A stretch of DNA of 16,063 bases from Saksenaea vasiformis B4078 (Eukaryota > Mucoromycota > Mucoromycetes > Mucorales > Saksenaeaceae). The notes below the pieces were generated by a model. The model was not told the origin of the DNA. It did no database searches and worked only from the letters and a program-made list of their open reading frames with translations. Within the stretch, counting starts at the first letter, position 1. Every line of letters starts with the position of its first letter. Positions 1-9,412 of this stretch are shown one piece after another. The stretch covers positions 1 to 16,063 of the forward strand of contig JNDT01001924.1 in assembly GCA_000697055.1 (NCBI GenBank), read 5' to 3'. The position numbers were made by a program, and so were the translations under genes.

Positions 1-1882
1 GATGACCAGGGAAGGCGCACTGTCCACCCAACTTTCAAGCAAGTATGCATTGCTCGAGGTCTTCTGCAAGACAGCCAAGAATGGATATCTTGCTTTAATG
101 AAGCAGTGCATTTCTGTACTGGTCATAGCTTGCGACGGCTCTTCATAGTAGCACTACTTCATGGAGACATAGCAAATGCTGCACACATATGGGATAGATT
201 CAAATCTCACTTTTGCGATGATCTCCAGGAAGATCGCCTACGATGGCACTACGAAAATTCCAATCGGAGCAACCCAGATGCACCATCATTTGAAGAGCTC
301 GAGAATACCGCAAGTGACCATGCCCTTTATCTAGTCAGAAGAGACATAGAAGACATGGGATACGACGTGAATCAGTATGGGCTACCAACGCCTTGCTACA
401 ATTGGGCGGTTCAGTCATCAGGGAACCAGATGATAGACGGTGAACTGCAACAATACGATATCCGACAGGAATCCAGTGTCTTTGAGAATATGCACAGCCT
501 GCTCAATTCAGATCAGAAATCGGCCTTTGACGCAATTGTCTCGCGGATAGAGTGTTCGGCTACAGCACCATATTTTTTCCTGCAAGGTCCAGCAGGAACA
601 GGAAAAACTTTTCTGTATACTACTCTTTGCAGCTATTTCCGTAAAAGCAGCCAGATAGTGATTTGCGTGGCATCATCTGGCATTGCTGCCCTTCTACTTC
701 CAGGAGGAAGAACCTCTCACTCCCGCTTCAAAATCCCGCTTAACATCCAGGAAAGCTCAACTGGCTGGCATCAGAGCAAATTCTCAATTAGCAGAATTCA
801 TTCGCCATGCAGTTCTGATCATATGGGACGAGGTTCCTATGCAGCATCGCTTTTGTTTTGAGGCGTTTGACAGGACAATGCGCGACATCTGTCGATGCGA
901 TGAGCTCTTCGGCGGCAAGGCAGTAATACTTGGAGGTGATTTTGCCCAGATATCACCTGTCGTCCGTGGCAACAGATATGAAACAGTTGAAGCCTCATTG
1001 ATTAGTTCATATATTTGGCCGCAACTTCACAAACTCAATCTTCGCCTCAATATGCGAATCCATTCAGTCTCAGATATTGACAGACATTTTGCAGAATGGA
1101 TTGCTGCGTTATCATACAACCCGTCCTTATATGGAAATCTTCGTCTTCCGTCTTATATCCGTTCTACAGAATCTGAAGAGGATCTCATCCGCAGCATTTA
1201 TCCCATAGATGAGCTCATGAATACTAATCCTATGGAGTTCTTCAGAGGTCGAACCATACTCGCGACAACAAACGAGAAAGTAGATGCTCTGAATCAATCG
1301 CTATTGTCTAGAATTGATGGCCAGCAGATATCGATCCTCTCCTCAGATTCTTGCGACGTCAACCAACAAGACGGTATAGATGAAATTTCCCAAGAAGCTC
1401 TGCGCAGTTTCAACACCTCTGGACTTCCTCTGGCACAGCTCAATTTAAAGGTCGGTGCGCCAATCATCTTATTGCGCAACCTTGATCCGCAGGAGGGTCT
1501 TTGCAATGGAACTCGAATGATCGTTCGAAGTGTCTCTCAAAATCTTTTGACGGCATCCATTATAGGACAGCAACATCATGGAAAGATAGTCTGCATTCCC
1601 AAGATCGTTTTATCCAGTAACGATGAACTGCCGTTTACACTCAAACGGCGCCAATTTCCCGTGAGGCTTTCTTTTGCGATGACAATTAACAAGTCCCAGG
1701 GTCAATCGCTGTCCTGCGTTGGAGTTGACCTTCGCGAGCCTGTGTTTACACATGGCCAGTTTTACGTAGCAATGTCAAGAGTTACTAGCGCTTCCGGCCT
1801 CATGGTCCTCTTACCGGAGAATTCCCAGCGCATAACCACCAACGTCGTGTACCAAGAGCTACTGTTGCCACCTACAGCGTAG
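1..1882 (+). pseudogene. Helitron PIF1-like helicase (RepHel C-terminal part), frameshifted, 5'-partial
   Basis: Superfamily 1B 5'-3' DNA helicase domain of a Helitron replicase, which unwinds DNA during rolling-circle transposition. Frame +1 is open from base 1 (no start codon inside the window) and holds the Walker A motif GPAGTGKT at 586-609. Continuation then requires frame +2, where Walker B ([12 protein letters not shown], about 815-850), motif III (GGDFAQISPVV, about 932-964), the NGTRMIV segment (about 1505-1527) and the helicase motif MTINKSQGQSLS with FYVAMSRV (about 1678-1785) follow in order to TAG at 1880-1882. Switching frames near 762-768 keeps the family pattern continuous, so a one-base insertion there is the simplest reading. 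No GT..AG intron repairs it. The copy is therefore probably inactive, unless the shift is a sequencing error. The helicase part is otherwise full length and free of stops, which suggests a young copy. Confidence 0.88.
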
Positions 1883-2216
1883 ATACAAAAGACTTTATAT
1901 ACCTGACTCTCCTTATACCTTTCATTGATACCATGCAATCAACGTTTCCGATGCTCCTATACCTACATTCCGTTTTACGTAACTTAGAATCTTCGTTTAC
2001 TTTATGTAGTTACTTTATGTATTTCGCCCTCCAATAGTTCTCATCATTACTCTGTATGCACGTCTTCTGAATGCTCTATACACTGATAGTCTTATCCTGA
2101 TAATAACTCTCTGTCAAGTTACACACCTTCCAATACAAACCTCCTTTTTCCCTTTTCTAATGGCTCTTTCTGCCGCCTCTTTCCATAATTGGGGAGCACA
2201 CCGCATATCCAAACCC

Positions 2217-2232
2217 CAGCCGCGTGCGGCTG
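2217..2232 (+). repeat. Helitron 3' terminal hairpin
   Basis: Perfect 7-bp inverted repeat CAGCCGC / GCGGCTG around a GT spacer (in practice a 6-bp stem with a 4-nt loop). It is the only strongly GC-rich palindrome in this AT-rich stretch and lies 32 nt before CTAG at 2265-2268. In Helitrons such a hairpin acts as the replication-termination signal. Confidence 0.75.
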
Positions 2233-2286
2233 CAACGAAACGAGCGAAGCGAAGTGGAGAAGGGCTAGTTGGCGACAAACTGGATT

Positions 2287-2855
2287 TTGAATATACATTT
2301 GCGTCATCCAAATAATACTTTGCGTTGACACCACTTCAATATTGCCGTGAGGAGCAGTGGATCTTTGCGTAGAGAATCAGGTACCTTTATTCTAAATCAA
2401 AGGTGTATTGCGTTGGTCCATTGTGATAGGTTCCCAACGCATCGATCGGAACGCGTAAAGCGACCGTATTTAAAGGGACGCATGAATTTCCTTTTTTTTT
2501 TCCTTGGCTATATTCTTTCATAAAAATCATTCCGATAAGGGATGTCAGTTCTTCCAAACATATACAGGATCATCGTACTCCATGTTTATATTTTAGCGTA
2601 CAAGACCTCTGTTCGAACCACTTTGACTGAGTGAGCTCCCTCTGTCACATTCGGTAAATGAAATGATATCCACTTGTATGCGGCAGTTGTCACTCACTCT
2701 TACATCCTTCATCTGGGGTCTAAGTTGATGGAAGTGGTTTATGAATTGGTCACCAATTTATATACTGATAACCGCATACCTCGTCCCTTCCTTAGCGCAA
2801 ACCTGGCTTTTGATGGACGCAGAATTTACATAGAGTAGTGCAAAAATTCATTCAA
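2287..2855 (+). mobile_element. Interspersed MITE-like repeat, copy A
   Basis: A 569-bp non-coding repeat, close in sequence to inverted copy C over its 3' two thirds (2466-2855 against 14793-15186). It is more distantly related to copy B. The left end begins TTGAATATA with TTTGC at +12 and TGCGT at +35. The right end, read on the other strand, begins TTGAATGAA with TTTGC and TGCGT at the same offsets, so the termini form degenerate inverted repeats of about 40 bp. No convincing target-site duplication is visible. Internal marks are TATTTAAAGGGACGCATGAA (2467-2486) and GTTCGAACC (2611-2619). It is most likely an old non-autonomous TIR transposon; a solo LTR is the main alternative because of the TATA-like core and the TGAAT..ATTCA ends. 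Confidence 0.75.
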
Positions 2856-3258
2856 TAAGCAGTATCTAAGTCTGTGAGATATACATGACATGAATAAGGA
2901 AAAACAATGCGCTTTGAAATTTTGTCATTTTTTTTTGTCAGTCAATTTTACTGTATTATGCATCCAAACGACAAATCTTGTTTTGATGTTGTTGGTACTA
3001 CATTGAATTTTATGATGTTGTTGATAGGGCCGAATCGTGCGTTCACTAATGTACACCGCTTTCGTTTCTTTTTCTTTTTTTGAAGGTTAATAAGTAGATC
3101 GACGAAGTAATCCAGACAACGGTTATAAGGAAGGAACACTGGAGAAGATCGCGGGACCTATATGTCAGTGGTGGTCACATTCACATAACCTAGACATGCT
3201 AGGAAGCGTTTTTTCTTTTAAAAAAAACAGGAGGCGCACAGCTTAGTCTGTTTAGCTT
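2856..3258. other. Spacer between repeat copy A and the SH3 gene; no gene seen
   Basis: About 400 bp, AT-rich, with short T and A runs (a T9 run near 2931-2939). It would contain the 3' UTR of the SH3 gene on the minus strand. Only short open frames with no family resemblance are present. Confidence 0.6.
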
Positions 3259-5097
3259 TTATTTCGGTGGTATCCAAGGTGTGTTTACGTTGCTACTGTT
3301 CGTATGTCGTTCGTGTTTTGCAGTCCTGTTATTACTTTGCCGGTGCATCTCGTATGTCTCTGCTGATGTTGGTGGGGTCGATGGACCGGTCGGTGGTGGT
3401 TGTTCCATTTGTGACCGTTCTCCAGATAGTAAAGATACGTCAAAAAAGGGTGTATTTGTCGTTGGTGATGAAGGGCTCTCTGCTTCATGGTAGCCATACG
3501 CTGCCCGCATACTTGCCGTGCGCTTTGGTATCGTATTATGATTTGTTAGCTCAGCTCGCGGTAGAGGCGAGATGTTGGTATAGGATTTACTTGAAGTAGA
3601 GGGTGTTGACCGTAGGCTCATAGACCGTCGGAAATCATCACGGATTTTTTGGATATTGATTGCCAAAGGTGGAGGAAGGTTTGGCTTTGGATGGTCGGCA
3701 ACGGCCGTCGAAGTTGCTGGTACGAATTGTGGCGGTTGCTCTTCTTCGTCCTCCTCCTCGATCAAGGTCTTACTTGAATAGCTTTGATCAACAGCAGCTG
3801 TTGTAGCAGTAGCCGGCTGGAGTAATTGTTCCAGCAATTCCTCTGATGCCGGTGCAACACAGACCGCCGGAAAAACACCCTTAAGACCTGTCGTTACATT
3901 AAAGCCAAGAGCCCATCCATCGTCGAATAGCATGGCAAGACATACAATATCACCGACATGAAGTCCAAGTTCATCGCCCATGTGTGGTGGGTAAGGATGG
4001 ACTACCTCAAAGAATTCTGGTTGAGATGGTGATGGTTGCTGCTGTTCTTCCTCGCGTTCTTCAACTTCTCTACGAGCTTCAGCCATAAAGGGTGATGACG
4101 ATGTCGGTTGTTGTTGCGACATGCTCTCCGTTGTCTGCGGAGATGTATGACTCGTTCCAACGAGTGTTTTCCGGCTGTTGGTGGAATCGCCGGCTGTGCT
4201 GCCATTGTGAAATTCATGGGTCGCTTCGTGGATTGGGGGAGGCATGTAGGTTGTGAACTTAAACTTATCTTTGCGAACTCGTCTTTTTCGACAGCACAGA
4301 AAATAGATAGCTGCAGCTATCGCACCCACCACCACAAGACACGCAATGACTATACCAACAATCGCTCCTGTTGAAACCTTGTTGCACGATTTCAGTAAAG
4401 CGCAGCATTTGTCATTGCTATTAACATTACAATACGCGCATGCGCCTTCTACGTCGTTATAGAACCCTGTACTTTGCTCTTTAGTTTACAAGGCGCCTTG
4501 TTGCCACTTCGAAAGCACCAGCTTACCACAATTATCGGGTTCGTTTTCTGCACCAACAATACAATCCGTGGTTCCGTTGTAACCTTGCCAATTATTGCAT
4601 TGCATCGAGAACCCTGACAATGCAGCATTTCGGTCTTGTTGATATGGACATACGTTTTCATCGAGTGTTATGTTCGTTACACTGCTTAGCCAATCGATAC
4701 ACGTTGTTTTACAGAGAGTAGGTGGTGATTTACTGTATATCCGATTGCATGGTAGCGAACTAGCGGGATCTTGGATAATACCTGCGCAAAGCCGAGTAAT
4801 AGAGTAGCGTGCGTAGGGCAAAGTTGCGTTTGTTGATTTATGTGAACATCCAACGGGCAAATAGTAATCGGATGGCGATGTAGCGTAAGCGATTATGCTG
4901 GCGTCAAATGATGAAACATCGGTAACATTGGTAAGGAATGAAAAGCGTTGTGACAGACCATCCAGTCCAACATAATAATCGCTAAAGGCTTGACATGCTT
5001 TGGAACCTTGAAGAGATAAACATGGCTTTTGCGATTGTTGAGCTCGAACAGGTTGCAAAACAAGACAAGCGAGAGCAGCCAAGATTCCCAACATCAT
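3259..5097 (-). CDS. Single-pass membrane protein with cytoplasmic SH3 domain (Fus1-like architecture)
   Basis: Two exons, 5097-4527 and 4466-3259, with a 60-nt intron (4526-4467; GTAAGC, AACTAAAG branch, GTACAG). Splicing joins two open frames into 592 aa. Residues 1-19 are a signal peptide (MMLGILAALACLVLQPVRA). Residues 20-220 form a Cys-rich ectodomain with several N-glycosylation sequons and a CCALLKSC cluster. Residues about 224-249 are a membrane helix followed by basic RKRRVRK, so the C-terminus is cytosolic. After a Ser/Gln/Glu-rich linker comes an SH3 domain at about 343-395, with VVHPYPP, GDELGLHVGDIV, DDGWALGFN and GVFPAVCV in order. A long Pro/Ser-rich tail follows. Yeast Fus1 has the same topology and SH3 placement and acts in cell fusion, but the ectodomain here is Cys-rich rather than Ser/Thr-rich. 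A role in polarity, wall sensing or mating is only a suggestion. The start is the first ATG of a tandem pair. Confidence 0.88.
4467..4526 (-). other. Intron of the SH3 membrane-protein gene
   Basis: 60 nt, phase 1. Reading through it gives a stop 13 codons after the donor. Splicing instead joins ..DNC to GFYNDVEG, completing the Cys-rich juxtamembrane segment and the membrane helix. Confidence 0.85.
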
Positions 5098-5470
5098 GAG
5101 AAAGTCGTAAACAAGTTGGTATGTACGTGTTTCGTTGTATGTATTGACAAATCGAAAATGAGTATGTCGCCTTTGGAGGGGGTAGTAATAAATAGAAAAA
5201 AACGGGGCGCCAAAAGGGACGATGAACGAGTAAAAAAAAAAAAAAAGAGAGGAAAAGAAGAAAGAAACAACGGTTGTCTAAATGCCAAGCATGACCTTGC
5301 AAACTTGTACAAAAAAAGGAATAGAGTGTTACTATGACAAAAGAAAAGAGAGAAGAAGAAGAAGAAGAAGCAAAAGAAGAAGCAGGAGAAAAAGGTTTAA
5401 AATAAAAAGAAAACGTTAGGCACACTCGTCTTTCTCTCTCTCACAAGAAAAAACGCGGGGTTTAAAGACT
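5098..5470. promoter_or_regulatory. Presumed promoter/5' UTR of the SH3 gene, pyrimidine-rich on the coding strand
   Basis: Upstream of the minus-strand start, the coding strand is dominated by C and T. It includes T15 (A15 on the plus strand, 5232-5246) and six TTC repeats ((GAA)6 on plus, 5352-5369). Long CT tracts upstream of starts are common in fungal promoters. No specific factor site can be claimed. Confidence 0.4.
5352..5370. repeat. GAA trinucleotide microsatellite
   Basis: (GAA)6 plus one G, inside a longer purine-rich tract (about 5338-5415). Simple-sequence repeat with no coding support. Confidence 0.8.
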
Positions 5471-7386
5471 TGAATGCACACCAAACATACACACACACAC
5501 ACGCACTTTGCACAGGCACTTTTTTTTAACACCGTACACCAAGGATCCGCTAAACAGTAATGATAACAAGCCACATGAAAAGCATTAACACCGATTTACT
5601 TCGCCACTTTCTTATGATCATGATACCGTGTTTTAAAATAGAAAGTAATGAATTCCCCGTGCCACCTTAACATGACAAAAACCAGAAAGAGATCTGTGAG
5701 AACAGAAAAACGTCCTGTCATCATACAATTCCGACATGATGCATACAAACTCTTTCACTCTCTCTCATATTCTAATATATAATCAACCAATTGTACATCT
5801 GAAATCATTATTTCTTCCGTCGCTCGTAAGAGAAAGAAACTAAATTTCAAACGTTATGTTGGTTTCCACAGCAACTCTAAAATTCCGTTTTTAGGTGGGC
5901 CTCCATTTTGATCTTCTTCTCCGGTCAAACCACGTGTGTGCGTTCTGTGAAATGGACGCACAAAACTAAACATTTTGGTAACAAGTAATTGAGTTTATAG
6001 CAACAATAGGAAAATAGAATGAAGAGAACAAGAAACTGCCTATTCCTCCTTCATGCTATAACAAGAGAGGAAGGAAAGGAACCAGAAAGGCTTTGTATTT
6101 ATGTGACAGTCGACATTTCTTTAAGCTAAAAAAAAAGGCGGAAGTCAGAAGGTTATTTTTAGACAGCCACGGGTGAGCCACACTTCATCTCTACTCCGGT
6201 TACTGTGACTCGGGGGGGCTGTGGCGAATACGTCAAACAAGCAGTTATCATGTGCTTTGTTTAGATAGAATATCAACTATAATGATCGCTTCCCACCTAA
6301 TCTAAATCAGTAATATACATGTATTTATTTGTTGTCATGCGCAAGGTTGCTATTTACAAGGGGCTGATGCTTCGTCCCATATTCCGTCGTTTCATTTGGT
6401 ATGCTAAATCAATCATATGAGGAAGTAGCACGTCGTACAAATCAAATTTTATGAGGTGCTGCAGGTCCCTTTAGTTTTACAAGGAGATATTGTGATCCTG
6501 ATTCTATAGACAGCCATCTGAAGCGTGACTCGTCCCGAGGCAACTGGCCGTGTTGACTGCCTTCAGTAGCGACAAAAAATACCTGCAGATCCTTTCAGCC
6601 AGCGTTGTTCTTGAGGGAATCAAGTAAATAAAGACTGATGGATCCACATACCGCGGAATCATGTGGTAAGACAGAAGGAACTATAGTTGATAGTCAATTA
6701 TTGCGTTGCCAGAAATCCATAACCGTTTCAAGTATAATTAACTCGCTAGCGACGTTCCAATGCACTGGATGCGAAAACTTTGTCAATTTTACACTCAAAA
6801 TGAAATGAAGGAAGGCGTATCGGGCCTGTTTTGAAGTCTTTATAAGCAGGTCTCTCCGAATATGTGTAAAAGAGGGAGGCTACATAAAAGAAGAAGAAGA
6901 GTAAAAAGGTTTCATGGCATTTTTGGAATCCAGTTTCAAGGACGATGGGAAGATATGATCAGTAGCTGTTACAGCCAACCGATACAGGGCATTCGAGAAC
7001 ACCGTATACTACAAAAAGGAGCATCGCAAACAGACATGCCGGGAGAGTGGACACATCGTAAGGAGATACGCTACAAGAGAATGTAATGCAAGAGGAAACA
7101 GCACTACAAGGAAACCAATAAAAAGATAGACACATGAGCAAGCACTCCATTCTAGAAAAACCTTCCACTGATTTTTGCACTATCTATCATCATGTTTCTC
7201 TGGACATGTGCGTTGTTGGATACAGTCGGACACGATCCTTGGAGGGAAGGTCCCGCCACGCCCTAAGAAAAAAAGATCCAACAGTAAAGAGACAAATAAA
7301 AATTTACTATCTGCAATGACTGCTTCTGTTTATTTTGTGGAGAGATTTACATTTATCAAACGAAACCTCTTGTATCACATACATTG
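5471..7386. other. Long intergenic region without a recognisable gene
   Basis: About 1.9 kb between the 5' side of the SH3 gene and the 3' end of the C9orf72-like gene. The composition is AT-rich with scattered A and T runs and a G7 run near 6211-6217. The longest open frames (for example 6862-7086 +) have biased, repetitive composition, no domain resemblance and no splice-supported extension. I see no tRNA-like cloverleaf and no copy of the window's repeat family. The right end (below 7387) should contain the 3' UTR of the C9orf72-like gene; an AATAAA-like signal on the minus strand lies at 7329-7334. Confidence 0.55.
5489..5502. repeat. AC dinucleotide microsatellite
   Basis: (AC)7 in the spacer upstream of the SH3 gene. 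Confidence 0.85.
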
Positions 7387-9412
7387 TTACAATCGCTTCG
7401 AGCGAGCACTTACAAAATCGATGGTGCCTGGCTTCAATTTCTCGGCTTGCGTCAATACAATGGATAAGTCTTCCGAGTTACTCAAGCCAAGTGCATCCAT
7501 TGCTTTTGATGCAATGTCCTCCGTAGAATGCCTACAGATGGCGATAGGATCAATCTATTTCTAATAAAGTGACTTACCTTTCTGCTTGCACATATCTGAT
7601 CAGAGCTAATCCACGTTTGATTAGCCCACGATGCCATTGCCGCACGTAACCCTCTCGTAAGCGCGTAGGAACCTTGCGTGTCTCGTCCAGCAATGTCTGC
7701 ACCATGGGTGCAATTGCGTCTGTTCGATGAAACACTGCCTGTTTTCTCCATTCTGTATCAGAACGGGATGTATCATCTTCTTTTCGAGTAGCAAGCCCTT
7801 TTTGGTATTGGCAATGTAACTGATGGTATTGAGGAAAAAGTAAAGTCTGTTTAACTGTCAATCGAGTCATATCCACCATGGTTGTCGGCACTACTGAGGC
7901 TAACACAGCAGTCTCTAGCTGGGTTGATATTTCCATATCTTGAATCAAAAGGCCTTGCAGATATAAATCAGGCATGTATTTATGATTCTTCCGTGCATGG
8001 CTCGAACGATTTCGCTCTTCAGGTGTCAAGAATAGTGCAAGGGTGTTAATGACCTAGATAGAAAAGTAAATCACTTAGTTCTCTCATATCTTATTTTCTT
8101 CTTACCATGTTCATCGTCGTAAGTGTGTTGCCAATGATTAAAGTGGATCCATACGTTTGCAAGTGCGACGTGATAACCCTTTAATCTGCAGTGTAAACAT
8201 GGACAAACTGGTATGTACTTTTCCTATATTGATTTATATTCATTTACCTGGCGATAAATGGCGAATCCAGAATCTGTCGAGATTCATTATCAAGAATCGT
8301 GTGACTTATCTATCATGTGGAATAAGAGTCAAATCATCAAGTAAACAAAGCTCACCTTCACGCACTCTGTTGGCAATGAAACAGATTCAAGAGCCATGAT
8401 GGAGCGTATAAATGGTGCTAACCAATTCCAGGTGAATTGATTCAGCGCTGCTGCCCATTCCTGCCGTTTGTATATCTTTCGAAGGCGTATTAAGGGCTGT
8501 ATCAGTTGAAATGGCACCCGATCTCGCAAAATGTGGAAATATTGAGAAAAGTTGCGTAAGTAGCGAACGGGAACGACCAAAACCAATGCACATAATGATT
8601 GTGCGGTTGGATCGTTGTACAGAAAAGCTGTGCACACAATTGCCTGACGATGGAGTACTACCCATTTAGGTTCCACCGTCTGTACTGTCCTACCCATCTC
8701 TCCGTTCAACACCTGTCGACCAATCGTCGTCTGCAACCGTTCATCCATCGGTTCGGAGGACCAAATCTTTTCAACCTTGGGACCGACCACATTGGACCAT
8801 TGTACCAGCATCACAGCGGAGAAAAAACAAGATTCAAAAAGAGCAACTAAATCACTGCTATTTGTACTTGAAGATGGACGTTTTGTAGACTTTCGTTTTG
8901 ATGCAGTTGGTGGGGATACTTCAAGTCATATGTCAAGCGCTGCAAAACCTCTCTTTCCCTTTTTTTTTTTTTTTTTTTTTTTTTTTACCATCAGCAGCAT
9001 CCTGGAGAGCTGCAATCGCCTCTGAAGGGACTTTAATGATAGGTGGAGGAAGCGCCAAAAAGGCGCTGTCATTGACCACAGGCAATGCAGGAGAAGCCGT
9101 AGAACCAGAAGGTGAGACAAGAGGAGAATTTTCAACAGAAGTTGTTGCCTGAGATGCTGGTGACTTTAAATGGTGGTGATGGTGATGGCGCGATGGCTTT
9201 CGTTGAGTTTGATCACCATCGGAATCAAGAGCGGACGATTTACTGGTAATATCATTCGAGTCATTCGCACCGTGGCAAGTATCTCCAGTTACCACAGCAG
9301 TTGTTGTGATTTCTAGAGGTTGAATCGCTGTGATAGAAGCCGTGGCTTTTGACTTCGGTAGCCGCGGCGGAGGCGTCTGTTGGCCTGTCGATTCAGCTGC
9401 CTTTTGGAGCAT
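7387..9412 (-). CDS. C9orf72: C9orf72-like protein (longin/DENN family), six exons
   Basis: Exons: 9412-8989, 8918-8356, 8273-8248, 8178-8106, 8053-7578, 7531-7387 (568 aa; human about 480). Phases agree at every junction. Family resemblances in order: QWSNVVGPKVEKIW (181-194; human WDNILGPRVRHIW), LNGEM (212-216; LNGEI), ITSHLQTYG (340-348; ISSHLQTCG), LALFLTPEER (367-376; LCLFLTPAER), YLQGLL followed by VPTTMVDMTRLTVKQ, LALIRYVQ near 518, and QAEKLKPG (549-556; LAEKIKPG). Residues 1-165 are a Ser/Thr/Pro/His-rich extension not found in animals, with a run of six His. In animals C9orf72 works with SMCR8 and WDR41 at lysosomes, controlling small GTPases and autophagy; the same role here is an inference. 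The start is the first ATG after an in-frame stop; a GTG-led frame extends 13 codons further. The C-terminus is uncertain: a GTAAGT at 7413 could splice to a short alternative last exon. Confidence 0.88.
8248..8273 (-). other. 26-nt microexon of the C9orf72-like gene
   Basis: Bounded by GACAG upstream and GTAAATG downstream, with introns of 82 nt (8355-8274) and 69 nt (8247-8179). It encodes ILDSPFIA plus two bases of an Arg codon. Without it the frame between ..PTECVK and VITSHLQ.. breaks. With it the product reads FIARVITSHL, matching human FLLNAISSHL. The acceptor of the following intron (TTAAAG) is weak but is the only one that keeps the frame. Confidence 0.75.
8919..8988 (-). other. Intron 1 of the C9orf72-like gene, with a 27-nt A run at its donor
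   Basis: 70 nt, phase 1. The donor G|GTAAAAA.. leads directly into an uninterrupted run of A on the coding strand (T27 on plus, 8960-8986). The acceptor is TTGAAG. Without splicing the frame would encode poly-Lys and then stop at 8933. The splice joins DAAD to VSPPTASKRK. Confidence 0.7.
8960..8986. repeat. Homopolymer run, T27
   Basis: Longest mononucleotide run in the window, inside intron 1 of the C9orf72-like gene. Its assembled length should be treated with caution. Confidence 0.95.

Larger units (their letters stand above)
1..2268 (+). mobile_element. Helitron transposon, 3' part (5' end outside the window)
   Basis: Rolling-circle (Helitron) DNA transposon. The window opens inside its RepHel gene, and the coding part ends at 1882. 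The element then runs through about 385 nt of non-coding sequence to a GC-rich hairpin (2217-2232) and ends in CTAG (2265-2268), followed by T. A hairpin shortly before CTRR, with insertion between A and T, is the known 3' signature of Helitrons. The hairpin-to-end distance here (about 32 nt) is longer than the usual 10-12 nt, so the exact terminus is an inference. The next repeat begins only 18 bp downstream (2287). The Rep (HUH nuclease) domain and 5' TC terminus would lie to the left of the window. Confidence 0.8.

Noticed and set aside
2610..2620. GTTCGAACC in repeat copies A and C as a Pol III B box (SINE hypothesis)
   Set aside because: It matches the B-box consensus only partly and there is no A box at the right distance; the inverted termini favour a DNA transposon.
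5029..5337. 102-codon Lys/Arg-rich open frame on the plus strand
   Set aside because: Driven by the A-rich, pyrimidine-biased 5' region of the SH3 gene on the other strand.
6862..7086. 74-codon basic open frame in the long spacer
   Set aside because: Arg/Lys-rich from a purine-rich tract, with no motif, splice partner or conserved feature visible.
7175..7564. 129-codon open frame on the plus strand
   Set aside because: Antisense to the last exon of the C9orf72-like gene; the minus-strand reading carries the family motif.
8926..9152. Open frames through the T27 run on both strands
   Set aside because: The poly-Lys/poly-Phe readings come from the homopolymer; intron 1 of the C9orf72-like gene removes it.
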